DNA of 64,000 nt, from positions 3,554,928-3,618,927 of the forward strand of contig NZ_LIYD01000005.1 of NCBI RefSeq assembly GCF_001278115.1. The letters are read 5' to 3'. The stretch comes from Flavobacterium akiainvivens. GTDB taxonomy: Bacteria; Bacteroidota; Bacteroidia; Flavobacteriales; Flavobacteriaceae. The translations under genes and the position numbers were made by a program. Below are positions 8,289 through 17,428 of this stretch, one piece after another; the first letter of the stretch is position 1; each line of letters begins with the position of its first letter. The notes beneath the pieces were generated by a model. It was not told the DNA's origin, ran no database searches, and worked only from the letters and a program-made list of their open reading frames with translations.

Positions 8289-11200
8289 TTAATGTTTTGC
8301 AGTAAAGCCGTCTTCACTTAGTTCGCGGTGCTCATAATCAGCAACCATTTCGGCAGCAAAGTCGGTTTTTTCTTTTTTACTGAACCTGCGGATTAAGCCG
8401 TCGAATATTGAATATACAACCGGCACAATAATCAGGGTAAGGAACAGCGAACTGATAAGGCCACCTATAATTACCCATGCAAGGCCGTTGTTCATTTGTG
8501 CAGCACCACCTTTTGCAATTGCAATAGGAATCATACCAAACACCATTGCAATAGTAGTCATAAGGATTGGGCGCAGACGGGCGTGGTTAGCCTGAACAAG
8601 TGCATTAAACGTACTTTCGCCTTCAGCCTTACGGTGGTTGGTAAAGTCTACCAGTAGGATTGCGTTTTTACACACAAGGCCAATAAGCATAATGATACCT
8701 AATATAGTAAAGATATTCAGTGTATTGTTTGTAAGTGCCAATGCAAGCAGCGCACCGATAAACGAAAGCGGTATAGAAAACAATACCACAAACGGATACA
8801 CAAAACTGTCATAAAGTGCTACCATTACAAGGTAAACTAATATAATAGCAGCAAGTAGTGCTATAAGTAATGTGCCGAAACCTTCGCTTTGGTTTTCCAT
8901 ATCGCCACCCCATACATAATTTACTCCAGACGGGCGTTCCAGTTTTTCAAACTTTTCGGTCCAGTCGGCCACAACACTACCTACAGGACGCCCTACGGTT
9001 TGCCCTTGTACGGTTACCGATGTACTCTTATCGCGCCTCTCAAGCAAGCTTGGGCCTGAGCCTTCGGTAATATCGGCAAACTGGCTTAGTTTTACTTCCT
9101 GCCCGTTAGTGTTTGTAAAGGTCATGTTGCGCACATCATCAATATTCATGCGGTTGTATTCGCCAAAACGTATGTTAATATCATACTCATACTGCCCGGC
9201 ACGGAATTTACCATCGGTATTACCGTTAAAGGCCGTTTGCATGGTTAAACCTACGGTTTGTAGGTCTAAGCCCAGGGCAGCCATCTTGTCGCGGTCTACC
9301 TTTACATCAATTTCCGGAGAACCTGATTCCGATGTGAGTTTTACTTCAGATGCACCCGGTATTTTCCTAAGCTCATTAGCAGCAGCTTCAGCCCATTTAT
9401 AGGTGCTTTCAAAATCGCTGCCTGTAACGGTTAGGGCTATAGGTGCGTCATCTGCACCACCCATTATACTTACCGGCACGGTTTTTATCTTGGCGCCAAC
9501 AAGAACTTTTTGCAGTTCCAGCTTAGTTTTGGCGGCATATACAAACGAGTTATCATCGCGGTGTTCTTCGTCAACCAGGGTTACCGTAATTTCACCTTTA
9601 TATACCGTGGCCTGAGAACCCCCAAAGCCTTCGCTGGTTTGCCCTACAGTGGTAATAAGGCTCTTTACTTCTTTTTTGCCCTGAAGGAAACGCTCGGCAT
9701 TTATCAGCACAAGGTTAGTTTGCTCTAACGATGCATCTTTAGGAAGCTCTATTTGCACCATGAACTGGCCCCTGTCGAGCTTTGCAAAAAATTCGCCACC
9801 AATGTAAGTGCCTGCAATCATTAAAGAGCCAATAAACATGGCAATGGCAACACCCAGGCTGGCAAGCTTTGTTTTCCAGTTTTTAAGTGACCATGTAAGT
9901 ATGCCGGTTACCCAGTGGGTAAACTTGTCAAGGCCTTTTTCAAAACCAAGGATTATTTTACCAAAAAGGTTTTTGCCGGTTATATGCTCCAGCTTACCAA
10001 AGCGCGATGAAAGCCATGGAATAAGCGTAAATGATGATAGTAACGACAATAATGTAGCAATAACCACCACCACGCAAAACTGTTTTATAATGTCGCTTAC
10101 AAGGCCTGTACTCATAGCTATAGGCAAGAACACCACCACAATTACCAGGGTAATGGCCGATACTGTAAAGCCAATTTCAGCAGTACCGTCAAAAGCGGCA
10201 CGCACACGGTTTTTGCCCATTTCCATGTGGCGGTAAATGTTTTCAAGTACCACAATCGCGTCGTCTACAAGAATACCTACCACAAGCGATAGGCCAAGAA
10301 GGCTCATTAAGTTTAAGGTATACCCCATAACAAATATGCCTATAAACGTGGCAATAAGCGATGCAGGGATAGACACCATTACAATAAGTGCATTACGCAG
10401 CGAGTGCAGGAAGAACAACATTACAAATGCCACAAGGAATACCGCTATAAATAAATCGTGTATAACGCCTTCGGCTGCTACAAGGGTAAACTCAGAAGTA
10501 TCATTTGCCACTACCAGTTTAAGCCCTTCTTTTTTATAATCGTTTTCAATTTTTGAAATTACATTGCGCACATCCTCACTTACCTGTACCGCATTGGCAT
10601 CGGTTTGTTTGGTAATTTGTACTGCTATAGCACTTTTGCCATCTACACGTGCTATTTTTTCGGCCTCTTTCTGGCTGTCCTGCACGTCGGCCACCTGGCC
10701 TAAACGAATTTGTACACCGTCTTTGCTTGATATAACAAGGTTACGCATTTCTTCTACACTGCGGTACTTACCTGCAAGGCGCACCAGCATACTGTTTTCA
10801 CGCGTTTTTACACTACCGGTAGGAAAGTCAAGGTTACTGCCTAATACTACCTGTTGTACCTGTGGTATGCTAAGACCATAGCCTTTTAGCTTATCCTGGT
10901 CAAGGTTTACCTGTATTTCACGCTCCTCACCACCTACAAGGGTTACCTGCGCAACACCGTTTACACGGCTAAGTATGGGCTCAATTTTCTTGTCAAGAAG
11001 GTCGTAGAACGTTACTTCATCCATTTTGCTGGTTGCCCCCAGGGTTACTACAGGAAGGTCGCTTAAAGAGAATTTTACAAGCGATGGAGGGTCGGCATCT
11101 TCAGGTAAGTCTTTTTCTATGGCATTAATTTTACGCTGGGCATCATTTAGTGAATAGTCTGCATCAGCTTCGGCCATAAGGGTAACCATTACAACAGAAA

Positions 11201-11462
11201 GGCTTTCGTATGATTTAGATTCTACTTTCTTTACCATTTCCAGTGAAGATACCGCGTCTTCAATCTTTTTGGTAACGGTGTTTTCTATTTCACCGGGCGA
11301 AGCACCCGGATATACCGTACTTATGGTAATAACATTTGTTTCAAACTTAGGGATAAGCTCATAGCTAAGGCTGCTGTAGCTGTAAAGCCCGCCCAAAGTA
11401 AGTATGGTAAACAACACTATAATAAGTGTTGGCCGTTTTATTGATATTTCTGCTATTTTCAT
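8289..11462 (-). CDS. RND efflux pump inner-membrane permease (AcrB/MexF family)
   Basis: 1057 residues from MKIAEISIKRP, the typical family start; an ATG eight codons upstream (11486) is less likely. It is a proton-driven drug or solvent pump of the HAE1 type. Twelve transmembrane helices are arranged as one, large periplasmic loop, six, large loop, five. The proton-relay Asp pair in TM4 is at 400-401 (VGILVDDAIVVLENI), and the TM10 lysine is in IGLVCKNAILLVDF. It forms a tripartite pump with the adaptor and TolC protein encoded immediately upstream in the operon. The substrate range cannot be read from sequence. Confidence 0.94.
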   Translation of the reverse strand: MKIAEISIKRPTLIIVLFTILTLGGLYSYSSLSYELIPKFETNVITISTVYPGASPGEIENTVTKKIEDAVSSLEMVKKVESKSYESLSVVMVTLMAEADADYSLNDAQRKINAIEKDLPEDADPPSLVKFSLSDLPVVTLGATSKMDEVTFYDLLDKKIEPILSRVNGVAQVTLVGGEEREIQVNLDQDKLKGYGLSIPQVQQVVLGSNLDFPTGSVKTRENSMLVRLAGKYRSVEEMRNLVISSKDGVQIRLGQVADVQDSQKEAEKIARVDGKSAIAVQITKQTDANAVQVSEDVRNVISKIENDYKKEGLKLVVANDTSEFTLVAAEGVIHDLFIAVFLVAFVMLFFLHSLRNALIVMVSIPASLIATFIGIFVMGYTLNLMSLLGLSLVVGILVDDAIVVLENIYRHMEMGKNRVRAAFDGTAEIGFTVSAITLVIVVVFLPIAMSTGLVSDIIKQFCVVVVIATLLSLLSSFTLIPWLSSRFGKLEHITGKNLFGKIILGFEKGLDKFTHWVTGILTWSLKNWKTKLASLGVAIAMFIGSLMIAGTYIGGEFFAKLDRGQFMVQIELPKDASLEQTNLVLINAERFLQGKKEVKSLITTVGQTSEGFGGSQATVYKGEITVTLVDEEHRDDNSFVYAAKTKLELQKVLVGAKIKTVPVSIMGGADDAPIALTVTGSDFESTYKWAEAAANELRKIPGASEVKLTSESGSPEIDVKVDRDKMAALGLDLQTVGLTMQTAFNGNTDGKFRAGQYEYDINIRFGEYNRMNIDDVRNMTFTNTNGQEVKLSQFADITEGSGPSLLERRDKSTSVTVQGQTVGRPVGSVVADWTEKFEKLERPSGVNYVWGGDMENQSEGFGTLLIALLAAIILVYLVMVALYDSFVYPFVVLFSIPLSFIGALLALALTNNTLNIFTILGIIMLIGLVCKNAILLVDFTNHRKAEGESTFNALVQANHARLRPILMTTIAMVFGMIPIAIAKGGAAQMNNGLAWVIIGGLISSLFLTLIIVPVVYSIFDGLIRRFSKKEKTDFAAEMVADYEHRELSEDGFTAKH

Positions 11463-11479
11463 TTTGATTAGTTTAAGTT

Positions 11480-11492
11480 CCCCCATTGGGGG
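11480..11492 (-). repeat. C/G hairpin between adaptor and permease genes
   Basis: CCCCC-ATT-GGGGG, part of a C/G-run stretch (11480-11500) in the 39-nt gap of the operon. It looks like a short dispersed G/C-run insert. It may pause or process the mRNA between the two genes. Confidence 0.45.
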
Positions 11493-11501
11493 GAAGGGGG
11501 C

Positions 11502-12563
11502 TTATTTTACAGCATTTACTTTAGAACCATCGGCAAGGTTTATCTGGCCGCTTGTAACTACAACATCGCCATTGTTAAGGCCTTTAAGCACTTCTACCTC
11601 TTCGCCAAAAATACGGCCCGATACAATTTTGGTAAGCTTGGCCACACTGTCTTTAACCACAAAAACCTGGTTGTTGCCCACACCGCCCACAAAGGCTACA
11701 CGAGGTATGATCATAACTTCGGCCTTCTGAGTTTTGCCTGAACCAAATACCGCACTGCCATACATACCAGCCTTAAGTGCATTGTCAGGGTTTTTAGATA
11801 CTTCAACCTCAATTGGGAAGTTAAGCGATGTATCTGCCTTTGGGGCAATAAACGTTACAACGCCTTCAAATTCCTTGTCAGGATATACGCTGGCAGTTAC
11901 TTTTACCTTGTCGCCTTTTTTAAGGGTAGCCACCTGCTGCTCTGTAACGGTTACTTTAAGCTTAAGGGTGCTTACGTTTACCAGTTCAAATAGTACAGTA
12001 CCCGGAGAAACTACGCTTCCCGGCTCTATATTACGTTTGTTTACAATACCGTTTATACTTGATTTAATGCTGGCATCGCCTATGTTTATTTTGGCAGCAT
12101 CATATTGTGCCTTGGCGTTGGTAAGGGCAAGTTTAGCCTGGTCAAGCTGCTGCTTGGTTACACCGCCTGTTTTAAAGGCATTTTCATAACGCTGCGCATC
12201 GCTTTGTGCATTTTCATAAGATGCCTTTGCATTTTGAAGCTGTATGTTAAGCTGGTCGCCTTTTATAATGGCAAGTACCTGGCCCACACGCACTGCGTCG
12301 CCTTCGTCTACTAATACTTTAACCACACGGCCGTTGTTTTCTGCAGGGAATTCAAGCTGTTGTGCAGCCTCAAAAGTACCGTTGGCAATATATTCAAGGT
12401 TAGGTACTTCAGTCTTAACAGTATCTATACGTACAGCTACAGAGTTGTTGGTTTGCGCCACAACTGCTGTTTCGGCTTCGTTCTTTTCTTTGTTTTTGTT
12501 CAGTATAAAATAGCCAAGACCCAGTACAGCTATTATAACTACTATATAAATTACCTTTTTCAT
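11502..12563 (-). CDS. RND efflux periplasmic adaptor (membrane fusion protein)
   Basis: 353 residues. An uncleaved or lipid-free N-terminal membrane anchor (about 5-22) is followed by a lipoyl half-motif (about 65-98), an alpha-hairpin coiled coil (about 100-165, rich in Ala/Gln/Lys), the second lipoyl half, a beta-barrel (about 200-270) and the membrane-proximal domain. It links the permease to the TolC channel. No lipobox Cys is seen. It lies 8 nt after the TolC-like gene and 39 nt before the permease, in the usual Bacteroidota order tolC-mfp-rnd. Confidence 0.92.
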   Translation of the reverse strand: MKKVIYIVVIIAVLGLGYFILNKNKEKNEAETAVVAQTNNSVAVRIDTVKTEVPNLEYIANGTFEAAQQLEFPAENNGRVVKVLVDEGDAVRVGQVLAIIKGDQLNIQLQNAKASYENAQSDAQRYENAFKTGGVTKQQLDQAKLALTNAKAQYDAAKINIGDASIKSSINGIVNKRNIEPGSVVSPGTVLFELVNVSTLKLKVTVTEQQVATLKKGDKVKVTASVYPDKEFEGVVTFIAPKADTSLNFPIEVEVSKNPDNALKAGMYGSAVFGSGKTQKAEVMIIPRVAFVGGVGNNQVFVVKDSVAKLTKIVSGRIFGEEVEVLKGLNNGDVVVTSGQINLADGSKVNAVK

Positions 12564-12571
12564 GATTATTT

Positions 12572-13948
12572 TTAGTTTTTAAGTGTTTGTAGTTCGCCTT
12601 TGGCTTTTATAAGCTGCACTTCGGCCAGTTTATAGTCAAGCATTGCAGCATTGTAATTGTTTTGAGCTTCAATCAGTGAGTTCTCAGCATCAAGCAGGTC
12701 AGTAAGTGGTGCAAGCCCCTGCTGGTAGTTGTTTTGGGTGTTGTCCATAACTTCCTGGGCCAGCTTTACGTTTTCCTTTTGGTTTTCAATAGTGGTAAGG
12801 CTGTTGTCTATTTGAGTTACCGCATTTTTATATTCAAGGTCAAGGGCAAGCTTGGTGTCTTTTATGTCCTGCTCGGTTTTTTTAAGCTGAATATCTGCCT
12901 GGCGCACCTTTGCACGTGTGCCAAACCCTGTAAACACCGGTATGTGCAGGTTAAGGCCTATGGTAGAATAATCTGACCAGTATACCCCGTCAGACGGTTT
13001 TGCAAACCATGGCAGTTCCGGGCCCTGGCCTATATAGTTGTATCCTGCCGTAAGCGATAGGGTAGGGTAGTATGCCGCCTGTTTGGCTTTCTTGTCAAAC
13101 AGGTATAACTCTTCCTGTTTTTTAAGTACAAGATATTCTGTACGCGTTGTAGCATCCGGCACGTTGCTTGACGCCAGGGTGGCAATTTCAAACTCGGTAT
13201 CAGGCAGTACTATAGGTGTTTCAATAGGCATGCCCATGTAAAACTTAAGCGCGTTTTCCTGCTGCTGAACGGCGTTTAACACCTTTTGGCGTTGAGAGCT
13301 AATATTGTTCAGGTTTACATTCATACGGTCAAGGTCTATCTTGCGGGCAAGCCCGTTATCAAACTGGCCTTTAATAATGTTGCGCACCTCAAGGGTGTTT
13401 GCATAAGTACTGTCTAATACACCAAGATTTTGTTTTTGTATGTACACCTGGTAGTAAGCCGTGGCTACACGCTCTATAACCTGCTCTTCGGTAAGCTGGG
13501 CGTTAACCTGGTAAAACTCACGTGTGGTCCTTGCAGCTTTAAGTCCTGTAAAAACCGACTGGTCAAACAGCTTTTGCGTAAGGGTTACACCGGCAACACT
13601 GTTCCATTTTTGCCCTAACGGGGCCAGTATGGTGGTGCCAGGGGCGCCAAAAAAGTCACCTGGTAGTGCATTAAGCTGTAGGATAGGGTTGTAAGTAACA
13701 CTACCATCTATGCTTATAGTAGGCAGCGCCTGAGAGCGTACTTCCTCTATCTGGTATTCGCTGTTTTGCACGTCAAGCTTAGCCTTGGCGGCATCGGCTT
13801 TGTTTTGCAGCGCATAGTTTACGGCATCTTTAAGCGTAATGTTTTGGGCGGGCACTGTTTGTGCCTGCACCTGCACAAACGCCAGCAGGGCCATAAACAG
13901 GGCAAAACCGCTTTGGGTAATGCTCCTTATTTTACTTTGGGTCTTCAT
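12572..13948 (-). CDS. TolC family outer-membrane efflux channel
   Basis: 458 residues with a signal peptide ending near ALLAFVQVQAQ, then two OEP repeats (about 35-230 and 250-450) of long helices and short strands. It has typical phrases such as GLKAARTTREFYQVNAQ and LTDLLDAENSLIEAQNNYN in the last helical stretch. It forms the trimeric exit duct of the pump. It is the first structural gene after the TetR regulator (34-nt gap) and precedes the adaptor gene by 8 nt, so all four genes are probably one transcript. Confidence 0.93.
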   Translation of the reverse strand: MKTQSKIRSITQSGFALFMALLAFVQVQAQTVPAQNITLKDAVNYALQNKADAAKAKLDVQNSEYQIEEVRSQALPTISIDGSVTYNPILQLNALPGDFFGAPGTTILAPLGQKWNSVAGVTLTQKLFDQSVFTGLKAARTTREFYQVNAQLTEEQVIERVATAYYQVYIQKQNLGVLDSTYANTLEVRNIIKGQFDNGLARKIDLDRMNVNLNNISSQRQKVLNAVQQQENALKFYMGMPIETPIVLPDTEFEIATLASSNVPDATTRTEYLVLKKQEELYLFDKKAKQAAYYPTLSLTAGYNYIGQGPELPWFAKPSDGVYWSDYSTIGLNLHIPVFTGFGTRAKVRQADIQLKKTEQDIKDTKLALDLEYKNAVTQIDNSLTTIENQKENVKLAQEVMDNTQNNYQQGLAPLTDLLDAENSLIEAQNNYNAAMLDYKLAEVQLIKAKGELQTLKN

Positions 13949-13982
13949 TTTGATGTTAACTGTTATTAATTGATTGTAATGA

Positions 13983-14582
13983 TTATTCTGGTTTAAACAA
14001 TAGGTCCATTATTATTTGCTTGCGCTCTTCAATAAGCCTGTCAAAGCCATCGGGGGTAAAGCCCATGGTTTCCTGTAGCAATGGGCGCATACTTACCGGG
14101 AAACACGTAAGTGAGATAAAGTTGAGCATAAACTGCTCCGGCCTCATTTTGGTTATATTGCCTTTATCCATCTCTACGGCTATTTCAAGATAAAACTTGT
14201 CTAACAGGCGGCTCATGCTTTCGTGGTCTTTATATGCGCAGCCCTGGTTCATTTGGGTAACCATGTATATTTCCAGGTAAGGAAACTCCTTACTCTGCTC
14301 AAAATACAGGTCCAGGTAATCCATTATTTTTTCCTTAAGCGGTTTTGTACTAAACACAATGCTTTCAGTACGTTCGTGTTCCTGCTTTTGGGCATCTTCA
14401 AATACGGTGTTAAACAGGTTATCGCGCGAGCGGAAGTAATAATTTATCAGTGTGCGGTTTACTCCTGCGGCATCGGCAATTTCCTGTGTAGTAGCATTAA
14501 AGCGGCCTTCGCCGAAGAATATCCTGCGGGCGGTATCTTTAATTAATTGCTCTGTATCTAATTCTGTAATTTTAGCTGACAT
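13983..14582 (-). CDS. TetR/AcrR family repressor of the efflux operon
   Basis: 199 residues: an N-terminal TetR helix-turn-helix (about 10-56, with TTQEIADAAGVNRTLINYYFRSRD) and a helical ligand-binding domain with a conserved family feel (LDLYFEQSKEFPYLEIYMV). It is the first gene of the efflux operon, so it probably represses itself and the pump. A perfect 8-bp inverted repeat lies at the predicted transcription start (14600-14619), the expected place for its operator. The inducer is unknown. Confidence 0.9.
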   Translation of the reverse strand: MSAKITELDTEQLIKDTARRIFFGEGRFNATTQEIADAAGVNRTLINYYFRSRDNLFNTVFEDAQKQEHERTESIVFSTKPLKEKIMDYLDLYFEQSKEFPYLEIYMVTQMNQGCAYKDHESMSRLLDKFYLEIAVEMDKGNITKMRPEQFMLNFISLTCFPVSMRPLLQETMGFTPDGFDRLIEERKQIIMDLLFKPE

Positions 14583-14599
14583 TTTTGTTTAACTATTTT

Positions 14600-14619
14600 G
14601 TTTGACATTTTTGTCAAAC
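14600..14619. promoter_or_regulatory. Palindromic operator of the efflux TetR
   Basis: GTTTGACA (14600-14607), 4-bp spacer, TGTCAAAC (14612-14619), with perfect symmetry. It lies directly downstream of the -7 element of the TetR promoter, so a bound repressor would block transcription start. Confidence 0.7.
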
Positions 14620-14620
14620 G

Positions 14621-14648
14621 CAAAATTATAATGTTTAACGAAACTCAA
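14621..14648 (-). promoter_or_regulatory. Promoter of the tetR-tolC-mfp-rnd operon
   Basis: Minus strand TTG (14648-14646), 17-nt spacer, TAATTTTG (14628-14621), matching TAnnTTTG. The leader to the ATG at 14582 is about 30 nt and contains the palindrome. Confidence 0.6.
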
Positions 14649-14668
14649 ATGTTAAAATTGCGTTAACC

Positions 14669-15280
14669 TTATTCTTTATTTTCGGTTAGGTATTTTTCGG
14701 CGAGTAGTATGCCTTTTGGCGTGCAAATGGCGCGTAAATGATATTCAAGATAAAGATTGTGGAGGTCGTTAGTGTTAAACAGTTCTTCAGGGAAAACACT
14801 GCTGTCTTTAGTGCCCGAGATACCTGTAAAGTATATGCGCGATACAAAGTCTACATTTATATCAGTCCTGTACAGGCCTTCGGAAATACCTCTTTGCAGG
14901 TTGCGCGATACGCTCTCTTTCATCCTGTCAAATTGCCTCATGTGCATTTTTTGTGATATCTCCGGAAAAAAACGTGTAAGCTGGTAAGCAGCAAGGCGGT
15001 ACTTGTCTTCTAATGTTCTTCTCAGGTATTTTCTTATTTCAAACAGTTCTTCTACTGCATTACACCCTGAAGCTGCTATTTTTTGTATTTCGTCAAAAAT
15101 TATCTGCATCAGGTATGTGCCCACAGCTTCAACCAGTTCGTTTTTATTGGCATAGTGCTGGTAAATGGTTTTTTTGCTAATGCTCATCTCCTGTGCTATA
15201 TCGTCGAGTGTAACGCCTTTAAAACCAAGGTTTAGGTACATCTCTTTTGCCTTTTCGAGAATAAGCCCGCTCATGTTCAT
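14669..15280 (-). CDS. TetR/AcrR family regulator
   Basis: About 203 residues. The N-terminal helix-turn-helix (about 8-52, with VTLDDIAQEMSISKKTIYQHYANK) is clear, and the C-terminal domain is all-helical and typical of ligand-binding TetR proteins. It lies upstream of the efflux operon on the same strand, but the promoter and palindrome at 14600-14648 start a separate transcript. I chose the second ATG (15280) because the promoter -7 element at 15297-15304 leaves no leader for the ATG at 15292. It has its own inverted repeat at 15309-15336. The regulated genes beyond itself are not evident. Confidence 0.85.
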   Translation of the reverse strand: MNMSGLILEKAKEMYLNLGFKGVTLDDIAQEMSISKKTIYQHYANKNELVEAVGTYLMQIIFDEIQKIAASGCNAVEELFEIRKYLRRTLEDKYRLAAYQLTRFFPEISQKMHMRQFDRMKESVSRNLQRGISEGLYRTDINVDFVSRIYFTGISGTKDSSVFPEELFNTNDLHNLYLEYHLRAICTPKGILLAEKYLTENKE

Positions 15281-15296
15281 TTCCTTTTCCATGGTG

Positions 15297-15336
15297 CAAA
15301 TGTAATCAGGAAACTTTAAAAACCAAAAAAGTTTCC
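15297..15336 (-). promoter_or_regulatory. Promoter and inverted-repeat operator of the second TetR gene
   Basis: Minus strand TTG (15326-15324), 19-nt spacer, TACATTTG (15304-15297). The inverted repeat GGAAACTT (15309-15316) / AAGTTTCC (15329-15336) with a 12-bp spacer straddles the -33 region, consistent with autorepression. Confidence 0.65.
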
Positions 15337-15457
15337 AAAGTTTTTACAATTTTGTCAAATTATTTTTTTGGTAGGGTATTCATGTTTTGGATTGTTATGT
15401 GCCTGAATTGCGCTGTATTATGGCAATTCATTAAAATCACTAACCACCAACCAATAC

Positions 15458-17326
15458 ATGAAAAGAAAGTTATTATTATTGGGGTTGCTGTTTACCGGCG
15501 CCCTTACTGCACAGGAATATCAATGGGAATGGGCCACACGGGGCGGGTCTTTAAAAAAAGCGCAGAATGAGTTTTTGTATAGCTTTAATGCAGAACAGAT
15601 AAAGAATATAGTGGTTGACGAAGATAATAACTACTATTTTCTGGCATTTGTAACACGTGATGGCACGGTGTATCAGGATTTGCCTATAACCGTATATAAC
15701 GGCGGTTCTGCTGCTAATCCTGTTGCGCCAACAGATGTCCTGCTGATATCTACCACAAGTTCAGGTGAATTGAGGTGGACACAAACCATTGGCGGTTACG
15801 GCCTTGATACTTCTTATGGCATTACGCTTGATGGTAATGGCGGGTTATACTTAACACTGTACACTATAAACCTGGTAGCGCCTGCTGATTTGCCTTATAG
15901 AAGTGTTACGCATTTAGCACCTGATGTAGAGCTGCCATCGCACAATGGCAATCTTGAAGAATTTCAGGATGGTTTCAGGACAGGGGTATTCATGAAATAC
16001 AATACAGAAGACGGAAGCCTTGCCTGGCATAAAATGCTACAGGGCCAATTAAATTATATGTATACAACATGCAGGCTTAGCAATGTTGAAATTGATGATG
16101 ATGGCAACGCTGTGTTTATGGCCGGTTTTTTACATGGCACCCATTTAGATGGCGCCATTACCATAACCGATGAGGCATTTAATTTTCATTATTACCTGGT
16201 TAAATATAGTCCTGATGGCACTTTGGTAGGTGCTACACCGCTTAGTTTTACCGGCGAGCTTTTAGATGAGAATTATAAATTAAGGCATGACAAAAATTTA
16301 GACCGCTACTATGTGGCAGGTAAGAGGTTTTCGATAGACATACAGCCTAATGCCTTGGCATTTAACGGACAGGATTTTACGGCAGAGTCATTTCTGTTAG
16401 CTTTTGATGCAGAGGGTAACGAGGTATTTCGCAGGGAAACGGTGGCTGATGTTCCGGGAGCTCTAATAACCTATCTTAAGCTGAATAATATAAGGATTGA
16501 TGACGATTCTAACATTTACCTTACCGGTAGTGTGTATACAGGTGAGTTTACTCAGGGAAATATTGTAATGTCTTTTGCAGGATATACATTTCCAACCGCT
16601 ATACAGGGCAACAGTGTGTTTGTAATAAAACTTGACCCTGATGGCAACCTGCTGTGGGCCTCGCACCCTACTCCGGATACCACTCCCGGGGCTATGGCTA
16701 TTACGGCAGCTGCCGGATATGACCTTGCTGTTAACGGAGATGAAGTGGCTCTTGCTACCGCCATGTGGAACGACACGTGGGGTGAAGCCACCATTACCAG
16801 GCCGGGCGATTATGGTGAGGAGCCCTGTTTAGTCAGGCTTAATAAAGAAACCGGTGCAGCAATACAAATACATGATATTTCCGGGCCTGAGGATTTTATG
16901 GACATAGGCACGGCTGTTGCAGCTGATAACGATGGTAACTATATTTTTGGAGGCACATTCCTGCATTCGTTGTTTGTAAATAATGAGCCGGTGGACACTC
17001 TTACAAAAGTACAGGGCCAGGCAGAGGGTACTGATTTTTTTATTGCAAAACTAAGTACCCCACAAATAAATGGGATTGATGATAAAAATCAAAATGCAAT
17101 TGTGTTGTATCCTAACCCGGCAAAAGATGTTGTTTATATAAACAATAGTAATGGCGGGCTAAAAAGCTACAGGGTTTATAATATGCTGGGGCAGCAGGTG
17201 CTTGACGGTGCGTTTTCAGGAACTGAAAATGCAATTAAGTTAAGCACAGTTCCTTCCGGTAACTACCTGGTAAAGCTAACGGCCGCCAATGGTGATGTAA
17301 CAACACAAAAAATAATCAAACAGTAA
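15458..17326 (+). CDS. Secreted protein with T9SS type A sorting domain
   Basis: 622 residues. A signal peptide (MKRKLLLLGLLFTGALTAQ) is followed by about 500 residues of repeating beta-propeller-like sequence, with motifs such as DEDNNYYFLAF, DDDGNAVFMAGF, DDDSNIYLTGSV and DNDGNYIFGGTF each followed by a Leu/Lys-rich strand ending in LLWASH or similar. This resembles SBBP/beta-propeller repeat proteins. The C-terminal 75 residues (VLYPNPAKDVVYINN to the final TTQKIIKQ) form a type A sorting signal for the type IX secretion system. It is a surface or secreted protein whose ligand is not known. It is a single gene with its own terminator. Confidence 0.86.
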   Translation: MKRKLLLLGLLFTGALTAQEYQWEWATRGGSLKKAQNEFLYSFNAEQIKNIVVDEDNNYYFLAFVTRDGTVYQDLPITVYNGGSAANPVAPTDVLLISTTSSGELRWTQTIGGYGLDTSYGITLDGNGGLYLTLYTINLVAPADLPYRSVTHLAPDVELPSHNGNLEEFQDGFRTGVFMKYNTEDGSLAWHKMLQGQLNYMYTTCRLSNVEIDDDGNAVFMAGFLHGTHLDGAITITDEAFNFHYYLVKYSPDGTLVGATPLSFTGELLDENYKLRHDKNLDRYYVAGKRFSIDIQPNALAFNGQDFTAESFLLAFDAEGNEVFRRETVADVPGALITYLKLNNIRIDDDSNIYLTGSVYTGEFTQGNIVMSFAGYTFPTAIQGNSVFVIKLDPDGNLLWASHPTPDTTPGAMAITAAAGYDLAVNGDEVALATAMWNDTWGEATITRPGDYGEEPCLVRLNKETGAAIQIHDISGPEDFMDIGTAVAADNDGNYIFGGTFLHSLFVNNEPVDTLTKVQGQAEGTDFFIAKLSTPQINGIDDKNQNAIVLYPNPAKDVVYINNSNGGLKSYRVYNMLGQQVLDGAFSGTENAIKLSTVPSGNYLVKLTAANGDVTTQKIIKQ

Positions 17327-17337
17327 TAATATTTGCC

Positions 17338-17364
17338 AAAAAGCCCTCTGCCAGAGGGCTTTTT
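17338..17364 (+). terminator. Terminator after the T9SS protein gene
   Basis: AAAAAGCCCTCT (17338-17349), loop GCC, AGAGGGCTTTTT (17353-17364), followed by more T residues. Confidence 0.88.
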
Positions 17365-17384
17365 TTATCTGTAGGCTTAGTTTT

Positions 17385-17414
17385 TTGATAAGAATGCGCA
17401 AACCTTTATCTTAG
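17385..17414 (+). promoter_or_regulatory. Putative promoter of the polyprenyl synthase gene
   Basis: TTG (17385-17387), 19-nt spacer, TATCTTAG (17407-17414), one mismatch from TAnnTTTG. The ATG follows at 17429. Confidence 0.45.
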
Positions 17415-17428
17415 CAAAAAATTAATGC

